Shown in pieces: positions 17,979 to 26,482 of a stretch of DNA of 64,000 nucleotides. Position numbers and translations under genes: made by a program. Each line of letters begins with the position of its first letter. The stretch's first letter is position 1. Source of the DNA: Armatimonadota bacterium (lineage in GTDB: Bacteria; Armatimonadota; Fimbriimonadia; Fimbriimonadales; Fimbriimonadaceae); NCBI GenBank assembly GCA_017303935.1, contig JAFLBD010000001.1:744001-808000 (forward strand). Direction: 5' to 3'. The notes under the pieces were generated by a model. That model searched no databases and was not told where the DNA came from. It was given only the letters and a program-made list of their open reading frames with translations.

Positions 17979-19070
17979 ATGGCAATCTCTGAAACCGAAG
18001 TTTTGGATGCGCTTCGCGCTGTCCAAGACCCTGATCTTCACCGCGACATCGTCACGCTTGGGTTCGTCAAGGACGTCAAAATTGACGGATCGAGAGTCTC
18101 GTTCAACGTCGAATTGACAACACCGGCATGCCCAGTGAAGGAGATTTTGGAGGCGCAATGCATCGAAGCCGTGCGAAAACTTGAAGGAGTTTCGGATGTC
18201 GCAGTGACGATGACTGCCCGGGTTCGCACCCGATCTGCTGAGAACGAGGATCTGATTCCAGATGTAAAGCAGGTCATCGCTGTTGCGAGCGGTAAGGGTG
18301 GCGTAGGGAAGAGCACGGTTACGCTGAATCTGGCGGTTGCGCTGGCACAATCCGGAGCGAAAGTGGGCCTGATGGATGCGGATGTCTACGGTCCGAGCAT
18401 CCCAATGATGGCGGGGTGTCATGGCGAATATCCGCTGACGCGTGGCAAGAAAATCGTTCCGATCGAGCGTCACGGAATCAAGATCATGTCGCTGGGATTC
18501 CTGTTGGAAGAAGGGCAGAGCGTACTCTGGCGCGGCCCGATGGTCGCGGGAACGGTCAAGCAACTCCTCGCTGATGTCGAATGGGGAGAACTGGACTACC
18601 TCATCGTGGATCTTCCTCCGGGAACAGGCGATGCACCGATGTCCCTGGCCCAACTGGCGCCGATTACCGGTGTGGTGATCGTCACCACTCCGCAACCAGT
18701 CGCCGCGAGCATCGCAGGCAAGGCGGCGGCACTATTTAGAAGGTTGAATGCGCCCATTCTTGGCGTCGTCGAGAACATGGCCGTGTTTGTCTGCCCAGAT
18801 AACGGCAAGGAATACCGAATCTTTGGCGGCACCACCGGCGAAGAGCTTTCTCAGACAATCAAGTCACCCTACCTCGGTTCGGTTCCTTTGGATCCTGAAG
18901 TGGGGCTGAGTTCTGTCGAAGGATTACCGAGCGTTCTGCATAGACCAGATTCTCCGCAAGCGCACGAATTCAAAGCGATTGCCGAACGGATCGCCGCCCA
19001 GGCCAGCATTTTGCAAATGAGCAAAACGGAAACTTCGACGTCTTCTGCGCGTTTTGAACCCGTGAGCTAA
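17979..19070 (+). CDS. mrp: Mrp/NBP35-family Fe-S cluster carrier ATPase
   Basis: Cytosolic P-loop ATPase that passes iron-sulfur clusters to target proteins. It has an N-terminal DUF59/MIP18 domain (residues 1-90, with TPACPVKEIL), then the ATPase with Walker A GKGGVGKST (105-113), DADVYGPSIP, DLPPGTGDAPMSLAQ and TTPQPVAA. The cluster-binding CPxC motif is altered: C272-P-D-N, so only one of the two expected cysteines is present. The family is certain; cluster binding is doubtful. AGGTACC in the palindrome upstream is the nearest purine-rich stretch to the ATG. Confidence 0.92.
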   Translation: MAISETEVLDALRAVQDPDLHRDIVTLGFVKDVKIDGSRVSFNVELTTPACPVKEILEAQCIEAVRKLEGVSDVAVTMTARVRTRSAENEDLIPDVKQVIAVASGKGGVGKSTVTLNLAVALAQSGAKVGLMDADVYGPSIPMMAGCHGEYPLTRGKKIVPIERHGIKIMSLGFLLEEGQSVLWRGPMVAGTVKQLLADVEWGELDYLIVDLPPGTGDAPMSLAQLAPITGVVIVTTPQPVAASIAGKAAALFRRLNAPILGVVENMAVFVCPDNGKEYRIFGGTTGEELSQTIKSPYLGSVPLDPEVGLSSVEGLPSVLHRPDSPQAHEFKAIAERIAAQASILQMSKTETSTSSARFEPVS

Positions 19071-19092
19071 ACCCTGCAAAAGGTACTATGGT

Positions 19093-20913
19093 TTGACATT
19101 GAAAAGCCAACTTCGATTCTGGTTTGTGGTGCTCTTCGCAGTGATTTCTGCGGTGGGATACGCCATGACCGTTCGAAGTGAAGGCGCGACCGTTTTCATC
19201 AACGAATTTCCGGTGTTTGAGCTCAAAACCGGTCAAGACGGTCTGACGAATGTTCAACGGGCCACCAACATCGCGAAGACTTTGAGCGAAAAGGGGCTGA
19301 ACGCACCGCTAAAGACAACCGCGACTTCCCGCGGAACGTGGATCGAATCTGGCGATGTGCCGGTCGTCAAGATCACTGCGGCAGAGGCCAAAGCGCAAGG
19401 CGTTTCAGTCTCTGAACTCGCCGCGACATGGAAATCACGCGTGATTCAAGCGGTCAACCTTCCTGAGTTACAGATTCCGGTCGGTTTCTTGTCGGTGGCT
19501 GAGGGCGAGACCAAGTTCCAGCGAGTGTTCGGAAGCGAAGCGCAAGACGCGGAAGTCAGCTCCGATAACCCTGAAATCGTCACGACCGAAAAGGTGATTG
19601 GTGGATTCAAATTCACGGCAGTTTCTGGCGGCGAAACCACGATTACGGTGAAGAGCGAGAACAGCAACCTGACGCTGAAAATCAAGGTGTTGCCTTCGGC
19701 AGCCCGAATCAATCAGAAGATTGAAGTGACCGTTTACGGCAATCCGGCTTCAGTAGAATCGGTGAGAAGCGCCGTGATTAGCGCCGTGCGAAATGAACTC
19801 CAAATGGCTAAGGGCGCAACACTCGAGATCATCGGGATGGAAGTGGCCTCTGTCGGCTCGGGAGTCACGCTTCAAGTTCCGGTTAAGGTCCGAGTAAGGG
19901 CACCGGGCACATCAACCTTCGAAGGCCAAGTAGATGTCTGGGTGAAGAATCCTCGAGCACAGCGGCTCGAAGAAAAAGAGCTTTGGTACAGCAACTATCC
20001 AGAGTCAGTAAGAATTTTCGGGCCGATCTTTGGCGCAAATTTGGAAGAGGGCAAGCCTGTCCGACTGCTTTTCCATCACATCAATACTTCGCCAGATCCG
20101 ATGGTTTTGCAAGTGGTCGCGTACAATCCGTCACCTGTGGCCGCATCGGTGATGGTGGTTAAGAGTTCCGCTAAACCGGACGAAGATCCCGTTCGCGCTG
20201 GGCTGAGTGCTGGCGAGCAGTTTATCAAGGCGATCATGTATTCACCCGGAGATGTGATCACCATTCCTCCGCGAACAAAAGTGCTGCTGTCGGCATTGCG
20301 TCTGGCGCCAAACCAGGTGGGATCGGGTCTTGCTTATCTGTCGCTTCTGCCAAATGGTCCGTCGCAATTGCTCGTCCGAACAGAGACTGTCCGGCCGATC
20401 AATCAAGAACCAACCTGGAACGAGGCGAATGATGCGGTAAAGCCGTGGCTCGTCGCAGCGCCAACAACCGTTTTCCGGTCGCCGACCGATCATCCGATCA
20501 GCGAACATATTTACGTTAAGCCTTACCGTGATTTGGAGGCGGCATACGATGTTGGCGGCAAATATGCGTTTATCAGGATTGGTCAGTCGCCGATTCCGAG
20601 TGTTGACAACCGCACCACCCTCGAAGGGAATTTTGGCGTGATGTACACGGTTATGGCAAAGATCAGGAATCTGACCAACATGGCCAGCCAAGTGGAAATC
20701 GCCTACGAAGCCAGTGCGGGCTACTCGGGAGCGCTTTTCGTGATCGATGGCGAACTTCAAACCAAACCCGTTTTGCAGAGCAAAGAGGAACTTCAGGTAA
20801 AAGTGCTTCGGCTCGCACCTGGAGAATCGCGCCAAATCAAAATTCAAACAATGCCGCTGTCAGGCTCAAGCTATCCAGCGACTTTGGTTGTGCGTCCTTT
20901 GGGGGCGAAGTAA
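19093..20913 (+). CDS. Large exported protein with Ig-like segment, unknown function
   Basis: A 606-residue protein starting at TTG, with AAAAGG about 9 nt upstream. A short basic N-terminus and one helix (WFVVLFAVISAVGYAMT) form a signal or anchor. Residues about 28-130 recall the short domain found at the N-terminus of some periplasmic channel proteins (VFINEFPVFELKTG...NVQRATNIAKTL). Around 150-205 is a BIG2-like segment (VSSDNPEIVTTEKVIGGF...TAVSGGETTITVKS). The rest is beta-rich, probably several Ig-type folds. I cannot name it. The stop overlaps the ATG of the TPR gene by one base. Confidence 0.65.
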   Translation: MTLKSQLRFWFVVLFAVISAVGYAMTVRSEGATVFINEFPVFELKTGQDGLTNVQRATNIAKTLSEKGLNAPLKTTATSRGTWIESGDVPVVKITAAEAKAQGVSVSELAATWKSRVIQAVNLPELQIPVGFLSVAEGETKFQRVFGSEAQDAEVSSDNPEIVTTEKVIGGFKFTAVSGGETTITVKSENSNLTLKIKVLPSAARINQKIEVTVYGNPASVESVRSAVISAVRNELQMAKGATLEIIGMEVASVGSGVTLQVPVKVRVRAPGTSTFEGQVDVWVKNPRAQRLEEKELWYSNYPESVRIFGPIFGANLEEGKPVRLLFHHINTSPDPMVLQVVAYNPSPVAASVMVVKSSAKPDEDPVRAGLSAGEQFIKAIMYSPGDVITIPPRTKVLLSALRLAPNQVGSGLAYLSLLPNGPSQLLVRTETVRPINQEPTWNEANDAVKPWLVAAPTTVFRSPTDHPISEHIYVKPYRDLEAAYDVGGKYAFIRIGQSPIPSVDNRTTLEGNFGVMYTVMAKIRNLTNMASQVEIAYEASAGYSGALFVIDGELQTKPVLQSKEELQVKVLRLAPGESRQIKIQTMPLSGSSYPATLVVRPLGAK

Positions 20914-21770
20914 TGTCGGATCATCCGTCGTACGAAGAGATTACGAACCTATTCGGGCTCGCCATCCCCGCAATCGATTCGCCTGAGCTCGAAGAAGCCT
21001 TGGCCGAATCTGACCTGACCCGCGAAGAAAAAGCCAATCAACTCTTGATGGCGGGCCAACTTGAAAAGGCGATTCAGCAGTTCAAAAAGGTCATCGAAGA
21101 ATCCGGAGCGAGCCAAGAGAATCTATCCAATCTTGCTGACGCATACCAGTACGGCGATATGCTCCCCCAAGCTTTGCGGCAATACCGTAAGGCGATCAAG
21201 GCTGGCGAGAACCGACCTGAACCTCACGTTGGCTTGTCCGAAGTATTTCGAAAGCACGGCAGGTATTCAGACGCTGCTCAGGAACTTGAAAAGGCGATCG
21301 ACGCCGATCCAGACAACGCTCATCTGCGGTATAAGCTTGCGGAACTTTTGCGCTCGGCCGGATTCCCAGAGCGGGCATTGCGCAATGTCGAAATGGCGGT
21401 GATTCTTGCACCAGACGATGCGTTTTATCACACCTGGATGGCCGATTTGCTGATCCAGCTCAAGCGATTTGAACCCGCGGTGGACGCGCTTCGAGCAGCA
21501 GTGGAACTCAGCCCCGGCGATGATTACCTCTACATCCGAACTGCTGTCGCATTTTGGGGCGCAGGAAGACGCCAAGATGCCCTGAAAGCCGCGCAATTGG
21601 CGGGAGATCTCAATCCAGAAAGGAAAGTCGTCGACGGATTGATGCTCGCGTTTTATGAGACGATCGGCGATCATGCTAACGCTGACATCGTTCGGAAGTC
21701 TGCCGCGAAGCTGGACGACTACGATTTATTTGAACTCCAGCGAATGTTACAGGATTGCGGACTGGCCTAA
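20913..21770 (+). CDS. Tetratricopeptide-repeat protein
   Basis: A 285-residue protein with about five TPR units from residue 35 onward (LLMAGQLEKAIQQFKKVIEE, LADAYQYGDMLPQALRQYRKAI, LSEVFRKHGRYSDAAQELEKAI, LAELLRSAGFPERALRNVEMAV, MADLLIQLKRFEPAVDALRAAV). No signal peptide or membrane helix, so it is cytosolic. TPR proteins act as protein-binding scaffolds. It is coupled to the exported 606-residue protein by TAATG, which suggests that the two work together. Confidence 0.8.
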   Translation: MSDHPSYEEITNLFGLAIPAIDSPELEEALAESDLTREEKANQLLMAGQLEKAIQQFKKVIEESGASQENLSNLADAYQYGDMLPQALRQYRKAIKAGENRPEPHVGLSEVFRKHGRYSDAAQELEKAIDADPDNAHLRYKLAELLRSAGFPERALRNVEMAVILAPDDAFYHTWMADLLIQLKRFEPAVDALRAAVELSPGDDYLYIRTAVAFWGAGRRQDALKAAQLAGDLNPERKVVDGLMLAFYETIGDHANADIVRKSAAKLDDYDLFELQRMLQDCGLA

Positions 21771-21788
21771 AGGCGGCATAAGCCCCGC

Positions 21789-22376
21789 ATGGGTGCTAAA
21801 GCGACGACTTCATTCCTGATTGGAATTCTTGCGTGTATCGCCTTCTCGGTGGCCACCGCCATCAAGATCGACGTTCCAAACACGAAACTCTCATTGACCA
21901 TTGATGCCAAGTTGACTGAGGACAAGACCTCGGTTGAAGACTTTGGTGACGATTTTGCAGAATACGCGCAGGACGTTTCCCAACATGGATTTGAGACAGC
22001 AAACGGAGTCTACGGCACCGTGTTGGCATTCCACCTCAAGAAAGAGCACGAAGAAGTGACCGAAGAATGGTCCGAAATGGCTGCGGAAGGTATCGCTTCG
22101 ATCGCAAGCGGCGAAGTCAAACTCACGCGCCGCGAATCGGCCAAATTTGGAAGCGCGACCGCACATCTCATCTCGCTTTCGGTCGAGGAATCTGGGAAGA
22201 CCGTGAATTCACAATTTGTTGTGATCGGCAAAAAGGGCGAGGTCATCGTGATCGCGCTGACTTCGGATTCGGACAACCTCGGGGCGACCAAGGAAGTCGA
22301 AGAGATCATCAATACGTTGAGCTATGACGGCCAGAAATGTGCTGATCGTAAGGAAGTCACTGCTAAGCCTGAGTGA
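21789..22376 (+). CDS. Exported protein, unknown function
   Basis: 195 residues with a signal peptide or anchor at 8-26 (SFLIGILACIAFSVATA). The mature part is a small alpha/beta domain with two central strands (VYGTVLAFHLKK; SQFVVIGKKGEVIVIALTSD). I do not recognise the family. It follows the TPR gene by 18 nt on the same strand and may be third in that operon. The 3' end overlaps the convergent small membrane protein by 14 nt. Confidence 0.6.
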   Translation: MGAKATTSFLIGILACIAFSVATAIKIDVPNTKLSLTIDAKLTEDKTSVEDFGDDFAEYAQDVSQHGFETANGVYGTVLAFHLKKEHEEVTEEWSEMAAEGIASIASGEVKLTRRESAKFGSATAHLISLSVEESGKTVNSQFVVIGKKGEVIVIALTSDSDNLGATKEVEEIINTLSYDGQKCADRKEVTAKPE

Positions 22377-22644
22377 GGCTCTGGGTGATGGTTAACATCA
22401 CGGCGGCAGCGAACAGCAACCGCATCATCGACATCGCCCAAAAGATCTTGGTTCCTCGCTTGAAGTCAAAGTGACTTACGGTGAGGAACCCGCCTGGTAG
22501 ATACAGCGTTCCGCCAAGAAATACCAGCCCCCAAGCACCCGCCATGCTAAATCTGGCGATAGCAGCCGCAATCACTGCGCAAAGTACGCCGGTGATCATC
22601 AGCTCGATTCCGACCTTTCCTACCTTTGGAGATGTTCGCTTCAT
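22363..22644 (-). CDS. Small membrane protein, unknown function
   Basis: With the ATG chosen (GGGTGG directly upstream on this strand) the product is 93 residues: basic N-terminus MKRTSPKVGK, then three hydrophobic segments (about 14-33, 36-52, 67-88) with a short FDFKRGTK loop. The open frame continues upstream into the rsmG gene on the other strand, and I reject that part. No family assigned. It is divergent from rsmG with only 12 nt between the starts. Confidence 0.55.
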   Translation of the reverse strand: MKRTSPKVGKVGIELMITGVLCAVIAAAIARFSMAGAWGLVFLGGTLYLPGGFLTVSHFDFKRGTKIFWAMSMMRLLFAAAVMLTITQSLTQA

Positions 22645-22656
22645 CCACCCATCATA

Positions 22657-23343
22657 ATGACAGGGCTGATGGATGCTTTGCCTTTTCCGATCACTCAATC
22701 TGTGCTTGAACGGCTGGGGATTTCGGCATCTGACTCGCAGTGGGCGGAACTCCAGAAGTTTCATGAACGGCTATACGAAGTCAATTTGCAACGAAATCTC
22801 ACCCGAATTCCAGAGATCGAAGCAGACGTTCGACACTATGCCGAATCATTGCTCGTGATGGAGTTCTTAGAAGGGAAGGAGTGGCTGGATATCGGCTGCG
22901 GCCCCGGATTCCCATCGTTTTTGTTAGCGCTGTTTGCTTCAGATTCGCATATTGCCTCGATCGATTCTAACGGGAAGATGATCGGCTTCCTGCGCGAATG
23001 TGGGCTACCCAACAACACGGTTCTCGAAAAGCGGATGGAGGAATGCGGGTTGGTCGAGCAGTTTGATTCTGTGACTGGCAGGGCAGTGGCTCCGCTATCG
23101 ATCCAGTTGGAACTCAGTGCCCGCGCGGTCAAGATGGGTGGGGTCGTGGTGCCTTTCCGTGTCGAAGGGGAGTCCTTTGACCATGCCGCACTCAAAAAGA
23201 TTGGGCTTCAATTGGAGCGCGTCGAAACTCGAACTCTTCCTGATAACCGAATGCGCGTCTTCCCGATTTATCGAAAGGTTGCCAGAACACCGCTCACGTT
23301 CCCGCGAAATTGGGCGGCGATCAAGAAGAAACCACTGTTCTAA
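22657..23343 (+). CDS. rsmG: 16S rRNA (guanine527-N7)-methyltransferase RsmG
   Basis: SAM-dependent methyltransferase of small-subunit rRNA. The 228-residue protein shows the helical N-terminus with NLTRI, the SAM-binding strand WLDIGCGPGFPSFLLAL, the ASIDSNGKMIGFLRE acidic end and the VTGRAVAPLSIQLEL motif of the family. Its TAA interlocks with the TAG of smpB over 4 nt on the opposite strand. Confidence 0.95.
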   Translation: MTGLMDALPFPITQSVLERLGISASDSQWAELQKFHERLYEVNLQRNLTRIPEIEADVRHYAESLLVMEFLEGKEWLDIGCGPGFPSFLLALFASDSHIASIDSNGKMIGFLRECGLPNNTVLEKRMEECGLVEQFDSVTGRAVAPLSIQLELSARAVKMGGVVVPFRVEGESFDHAALKKIGLQLERVETRTLPDNRMRVFPIYRKVARTPLTFPRNWAAIKKKPLF

Positions 23344-23831
23344 TCGCGATAGTCGCCGCGTTGGACACGCGCCGTTTCTCTCTTGGTTTCGCGCTCAGCG
23401 ATTGCGGTCCGCTTGTCGTAGTCTTTCTTGCCGCGACAGAGTCCGAGCAGCAATTTTGCTCGCCCACGATCGTTAAAGTACACCTTCAGTGGAACGAGCG
23501 ATAACCCCTTCTCAAGAGACTTGCGTTCCAAAACCGAAATCTCCTTCCGTTTCGCCAGCAGCTTGCGATCCCTGCGACGCTCAGGCAAAAAGTGGTGTGC
23601 GTAAGCGTACGGCTCGATGTCCATTTGGTACACCCAGAGTTCGTCGTTTTTCACCCGGCAATAGGAGTCTGTAAGGTTCGCCCTGCCTAAAAATAAGCTC
23701 TTCACCTCGCTTCCGCGAAGCTCAATGCCGGTTTCAAGCGTATCTTCCACATGGTAATCAAATGTGGCTCGGCGATTTTGTATGGTTGCCGGACCTTTGG
23801 CCGGTTCATTTTTAGCGGATTTCTTGGCCAT
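23340..23831 (-). CDS. smpB: SsrA-binding protein SmpB
   Basis: Brings tmRNA to stalled ribosomes in trans-translation. The 163-residue protein has the complete barrel: NRRATFDYHVEDTLETGIEL, RGSEVKSLFLGRANLTDSYCR, then PERRRDRKLLAKRKEI, LVPLKVYFNDRGRAKLLLGLCRGKKDYDKR and the basic C-terminal tail. I looked for ssrA (tmRNA) in the adjacent gaps and did not see it; no gap here is long enough. Confidence 0.96.
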   Translation of the reverse strand: MAKKSAKNEPAKGPATIQNRRATFDYHVEDTLETGIELRGSEVKSLFLGRANLTDSYCRVKNDELWVYQMDIEPYAYAHHFLPERRRDRKLLAKRKEISVLERKSLEKGLSLVPLKVYFNDRGRAKLLLGLCRGKKDYDKRTAIAERETKRETARVQRGDYRD

Positions 23832-23879
23832 CGGGGGCGCAAGTGTACCAAAAAGTCCGTAAAAGGTAAAGTGCTACGC

Positions 23880-24722
23880 ATGAAAATCAGTTTCAATTGG
23901 ATACCAATCTTGGCGCTCCTCGCTGTGGGTTGCAATTCTGCTCCGAGTCAGGATGGGTCCGCAAGTTCGGGTTCTGCATCAACTTCGAGCTCAACCCCAG
24001 CATTGCAAACGGAACAGGCTTCAGGTGCCGTTTCAGGAGTTGCCACGCTCAAAGAACTCAAGATCACTGACACAAAACCCGGCAAGGGTGATGCCGCCGC
24101 ACCCGGCGATTTGCTCGTGATGCTGTACAAGGGAACGCTTCACGGCGGAACAAAGGCAGAGTTCGACGCAAACATGGACGGCTCAAAACCTCCATTCTCG
24201 TTCATCCTTGGCGCAGGTAATGTGATCGAAGGTTGGGACAAGGGAATGGTTGGACTCAAGGTCGGTGGTAAGCGCACGCTTGAGATTCCGGCAGCGATGG
24301 CTTATGGTGCAGAAGGCCGCCCACCAGCGATTCCAGGCAACTCGGACCTCAAGTTCGAAGTCGAGTTGCTCTATGTTGTCAAGAAAGGTGCCGAAGGCGA
24401 TTACGACGCAAAGGACACCAAGCCCGGATCTGGACCTGCCGCCAAAACTGGCGACAAGGTCAAGGTTCACTACACGGGGATGTTCTTGAACGGCAAAAAG
24501 TTTGACTCCTCTGTTGATCGCGGCCAACCATTCGAGTTCACTCTTGGCAGGGGCGAAGTGATCAAAGGTTGGGACGCGGGAGTCGTAGGAATGCGACCGG
24601 GTGGAAAGCGAACACTGATCATTCCACCAGCCATTGCGTATGGCGAAGATGGCCAAGGCCAGGACATTCCGCCCAATTCAGTGTTGAAATTTGAAATCGA
24701 GCTACTCGAAATCGTGAAATAG
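23880..24722 (+). CDS. FKBP-type peptidyl-prolyl isomerase, two domains, lipoprotein
   Basis: A 280-residue exported foldase. N-terminus MKISFNWIPILALLAVGC with Cys18 as likely lipidated residue, then a Ser-rich linker. FKBP domain 1 (about 60-165: LVMLYKGTLHGGTK, FILGAGNVIEGWDKGM, LEIPAAMAYG) and FKBP domain 2 (about 180-280: VKVHYTGMFLNGKKFDSS, FTLGRGEVIKGWDAGV, LIIPPAIAYG). Domain 2 keeps the canonical active-site aromatic pattern better than domain 1. The ATG follows AAAAGG by 11 nt; upstream in-frame codons read through the smpB promoter area and are not used. Confidence 0.9.
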   Translation: MKISFNWIPILALLAVGCNSAPSQDGSASSGSASTSSSTPALQTEQASGAVSGVATLKELKITDTKPGKGDAAAPGDLLVMLYKGTLHGGTKAEFDANMDGSKPPFSFILGAGNVIEGWDKGMVGLKVGGKRTLEIPAAMAYGAEGRPPAIPGNSDLKFEVELLYVVKKGAEGDYDAKDTKPGSGPAAKTGDKVKVHYTGMFLNGKKFDSSVDRGQPFEFTLGRGEVIKGWDAGVVGMRPGGKRTLIIPPAIAYGEDGQGQDIPPNSVLKFEIELLEIVK

Positions 24723-24759
24723 TGCCTCTTATGGCCGATACTTTCCGTAGGAACTAAAA

Positions 24760-25449
24760 ATGTTTAAGAAACTTGGATTTACTGCCGTTTTGGGCTTGGC
24801 CCTCTTGTCACCGATGGCCACGAAGCCAGCGGATGCCCAAATCACTGCACAAGGCGGTGGATACTTGCTTCGAATCAAGTACGTGAAAGGGCAGACCATG
24901 AAGTACGTCGCGAACATGACGATGGCCCAAATGGGACAGCCGATGCGCATGAATATCGCCAGCAAGGTGTTGGATTACCAAAAGGGAATCGCAACCGTTG
25001 AAGCGAAGGTGACCATCTCTGGTGGTCCATCTAAAACCGCACCAAAGCCGAGCACTTCGACGGTCAAGGTCGATACTCGCGGCCGAGTAGTGGGCGGGGA
25101 TTCTGGAAGCATGGCCGCAACCGGTGGCCCAACTTTGCCAGAAGGACCGGTCAAGATCGGGCAATCTTGGAATGGCACGGTCAAGTCGATGGGCGGCGGC
25201 AACGTCAAGGCAACTTACACTCTCGCCGGCGTGAAGTCGGTCGCTGGTAAGCAAGCTGCAGAAATCACTGTGAAGATGAACGGGGACATGGGCGGAAGCA
25301 AGATGTCTGGGGCAGGTCGAATGATGTTGATGATGGCGGACGGTAGCCTCCTCAACAGCTCGATCAACATGAACTTTACGGTGCCAAGTCAATCCAGTTC
25401 TTCAAAGCCTCAAGTTATGAAGATGTCGATGACGATGCAACGTCAATAA
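24760..25449 (+). CDS. Exported protein, unknown function
   Basis: 229 residues with a clear signal peptide (FKKLGFTAVLGLALLSPMA, then ATKPADAQ as probable cleavage). The mature part is a single beta-rich domain (about 35-220) with many methionines (VANMTMAQMGQPMRMN; RMMLMMADGS), recalling DUF6263-like lipoprotein-type folds, though I cannot confirm that. A run of Ser/Thr/Lys/Pro (KTAPKPSTST) splits it. The stop overlaps the ATG of the ArgC-like gene by one base, so the two are coupled. Confidence 0.6.
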   Translation: MFKKLGFTAVLGLALLSPMATKPADAQITAQGGGYLLRIKYVKGQTMKYVANMTMAQMGQPMRMNIASKVLDYQKGIATVEAKVTISGGPSKTAPKPSTSTVKVDTRGRVVGGDSGSMAATGGPTLPEGPVKIGQSWNGTVKSMGGGNVKATYTLAGVKSVAGKQAAEITVKMNGDMGGSKMSGAGRMMLMMADGSLLNSSINMNFTVPSQSSSSKPQVMKMSMTMQRQ

Positions 25450-26174
25450 TGAGCTCGAGCAAGATCGTTGTAAAAGGATCCTCGTTGGCTGGCTTCAACC
25501 AAGCCGTTAGCGAGCATCCTCAAGTTCAAATGTCCGGTGATTCTGATTCACCGGACATTCATTTTGTCCAGGGCAATTGGGCCCGAACCATCCTGATCGA
25601 TTCCGTCGATTCGGATTGCCGGGGATTGGTCGAACTTATCGACAACAATCCGATGGTCTGCACCGAAGTTTTTGCCTTGCCCGATCCTCTCGGGATTTTG
25701 GGCTCGATCGCCGTGGGTCCTTTGGCCCGAGCCGGACTTATCGTCGAGGAACCCGTCCTGATTGGCAATGTGCCCGGTGAGCTGGACAACCTACATCTTT
25801 TGCTCGCCGATCTCGGATGGGATGGCGGGGTCGCCTATCAGCAAGAACCAGTGGAGACTGGGAGTGCGTACGCACTGACCGCGTTGGTAAAGGTTGAGAC
25901 GCAGGCCGCCGAAGGCCAGATCGAACTGCTCTACCGAGAATGCTTCGAGCGGAGTTTCTTTGTGCGTGAGTCCCAGTCAGAAGATTGGGATACGGCTCTG
26001 GTTTCGGGAAAGCCGTTCGCCATCTATCGAATCCGTATCACGGAAGGAGACCAGCATAGCATTGTTACCGTGCAAGTACTTTCGGATAAGCATGGGAAGT
26101 GCGGTGCTGCGGGTGCAATCCATGCTCTTAACGTGATGGTCGGATTCGAAGAATCCCTTCCGTTTGGAGGCTAG
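25449..26174 (+). CDS. ArgC-like protein lacking catalytic cysteine
   Basis: 241 residues whose C-terminal two thirds follow N-acetyl-gamma-glutamyl-phosphate reductase: GSAYALTALVKVE (strand after the His region), ELLYRECFERSFFVRES (ArgC ELYREFYxxxPFVRV) and GKCGAAGAIHALNVMVGF (ArgC KGAAGxAxxNMNLMxG). The catalytic cysteine segment PGCYPTA is replaced near residue 78-90 by LPDPLGILGSIAVG, and only about 85 residues precede it where ArgC has about 145, so the NADP-binding fold is cut down. It cannot be a normal ArgC. Function unknown. Cotranslated with the exported protein before it. Confidence 0.65.
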   Translation: MSSSKIVVKGSSLAGFNQAVSEHPQVQMSGDSDSPDIHFVQGNWARTILIDSVDSDCRGLVELIDNNPMVCTEVFALPDPLGILGSIAVGPLARAGLIVEEPVLIGNVPGELDNLHLLLADLGWDGGVAYQQEPVETGSAYALTALVKVETQAAEGQIELLYRECFERSFFVRESQSEDWDTALVSGKPFAIYRIRITEGDQHSIVTVQVLSDKHGKCGAAGAIHALNVMVGFEESLPFGG

Positions 26175-26178
26175 CCAG

Positions 26179-26409
26179 TTGGAAGAAGACCCTAGAAAGG
26201 GGAACGGCTGCCTTTTTATCGGCTCAGGGTGCGCTTGCTTTGCCATGGCCGGGATTGTGATCGTCTTAGGCTTGATCCCGTTCATCATGCCGACGAGCAC
26301 TCATTTCACTTCACGCTGGGAATGGCTTTTCGGCGGCCTGGGACTAAACATCTGCTTGGCAATCATCCTCATTGCAGTGGGAATTCGCGTCATTTTTCCT
26401 CGGCAATAG
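26179..26409 (+). CDS. Small two-helix membrane protein
   Basis: I place the start at the TTG that has GGAGG 8 nt upstream; a TTG five codons earlier overlaps the previous gene and has no ribosome site. The 76-residue product has a charged N-terminus MEEDPRKGNG, helix 1 (about 11-35, including GSGCACFAMAGIVIVLGL) and helix 2 (about 50-72, LGLNICLAIILIAVGIRVIF). No family known. It begins 4 nt after the ArgC-like stop and likely closes that operon. Confidence 0.6.
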   Translation: MEEDPRKGNGCLFIGSGCACFAMAGIVIVLGLIPFIMPTSTHFTSRWEWLFGGLGLNICLAIILIAVGIRVIFPRQ

Positions 26410-26449
26410 TAAAGGAACCATGGAATCGGGAGTCGAATAGTATGGTTAG

Positions 26450-26465
26450 GAGGGAATCATCCCTC
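26450..26465 (+). repeat. Short hairpin in leader of EF-G-like gene
   Basis: GAGGGA-ATCA-TCCCTC forms a 6-bp stem and 4-nt loop, about 18 nt before the ATG of the EF-G-like gene and just before its AGGAG ribosome site. It is followed by TTCTTC, a weak U-rich tract, so it could be a poor terminator of the previous operon or a leader structure. Confidence 0.4.
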
Positions 26466-26482
26466 TTCTTCTAGGAGATTTT

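Noticed and set aside
23340-24722. ssrA (tmRNA) near smpB
   Set aside because: I looked for a tRNA-Ala-like end and tag frame; the gaps are under 50 nt.
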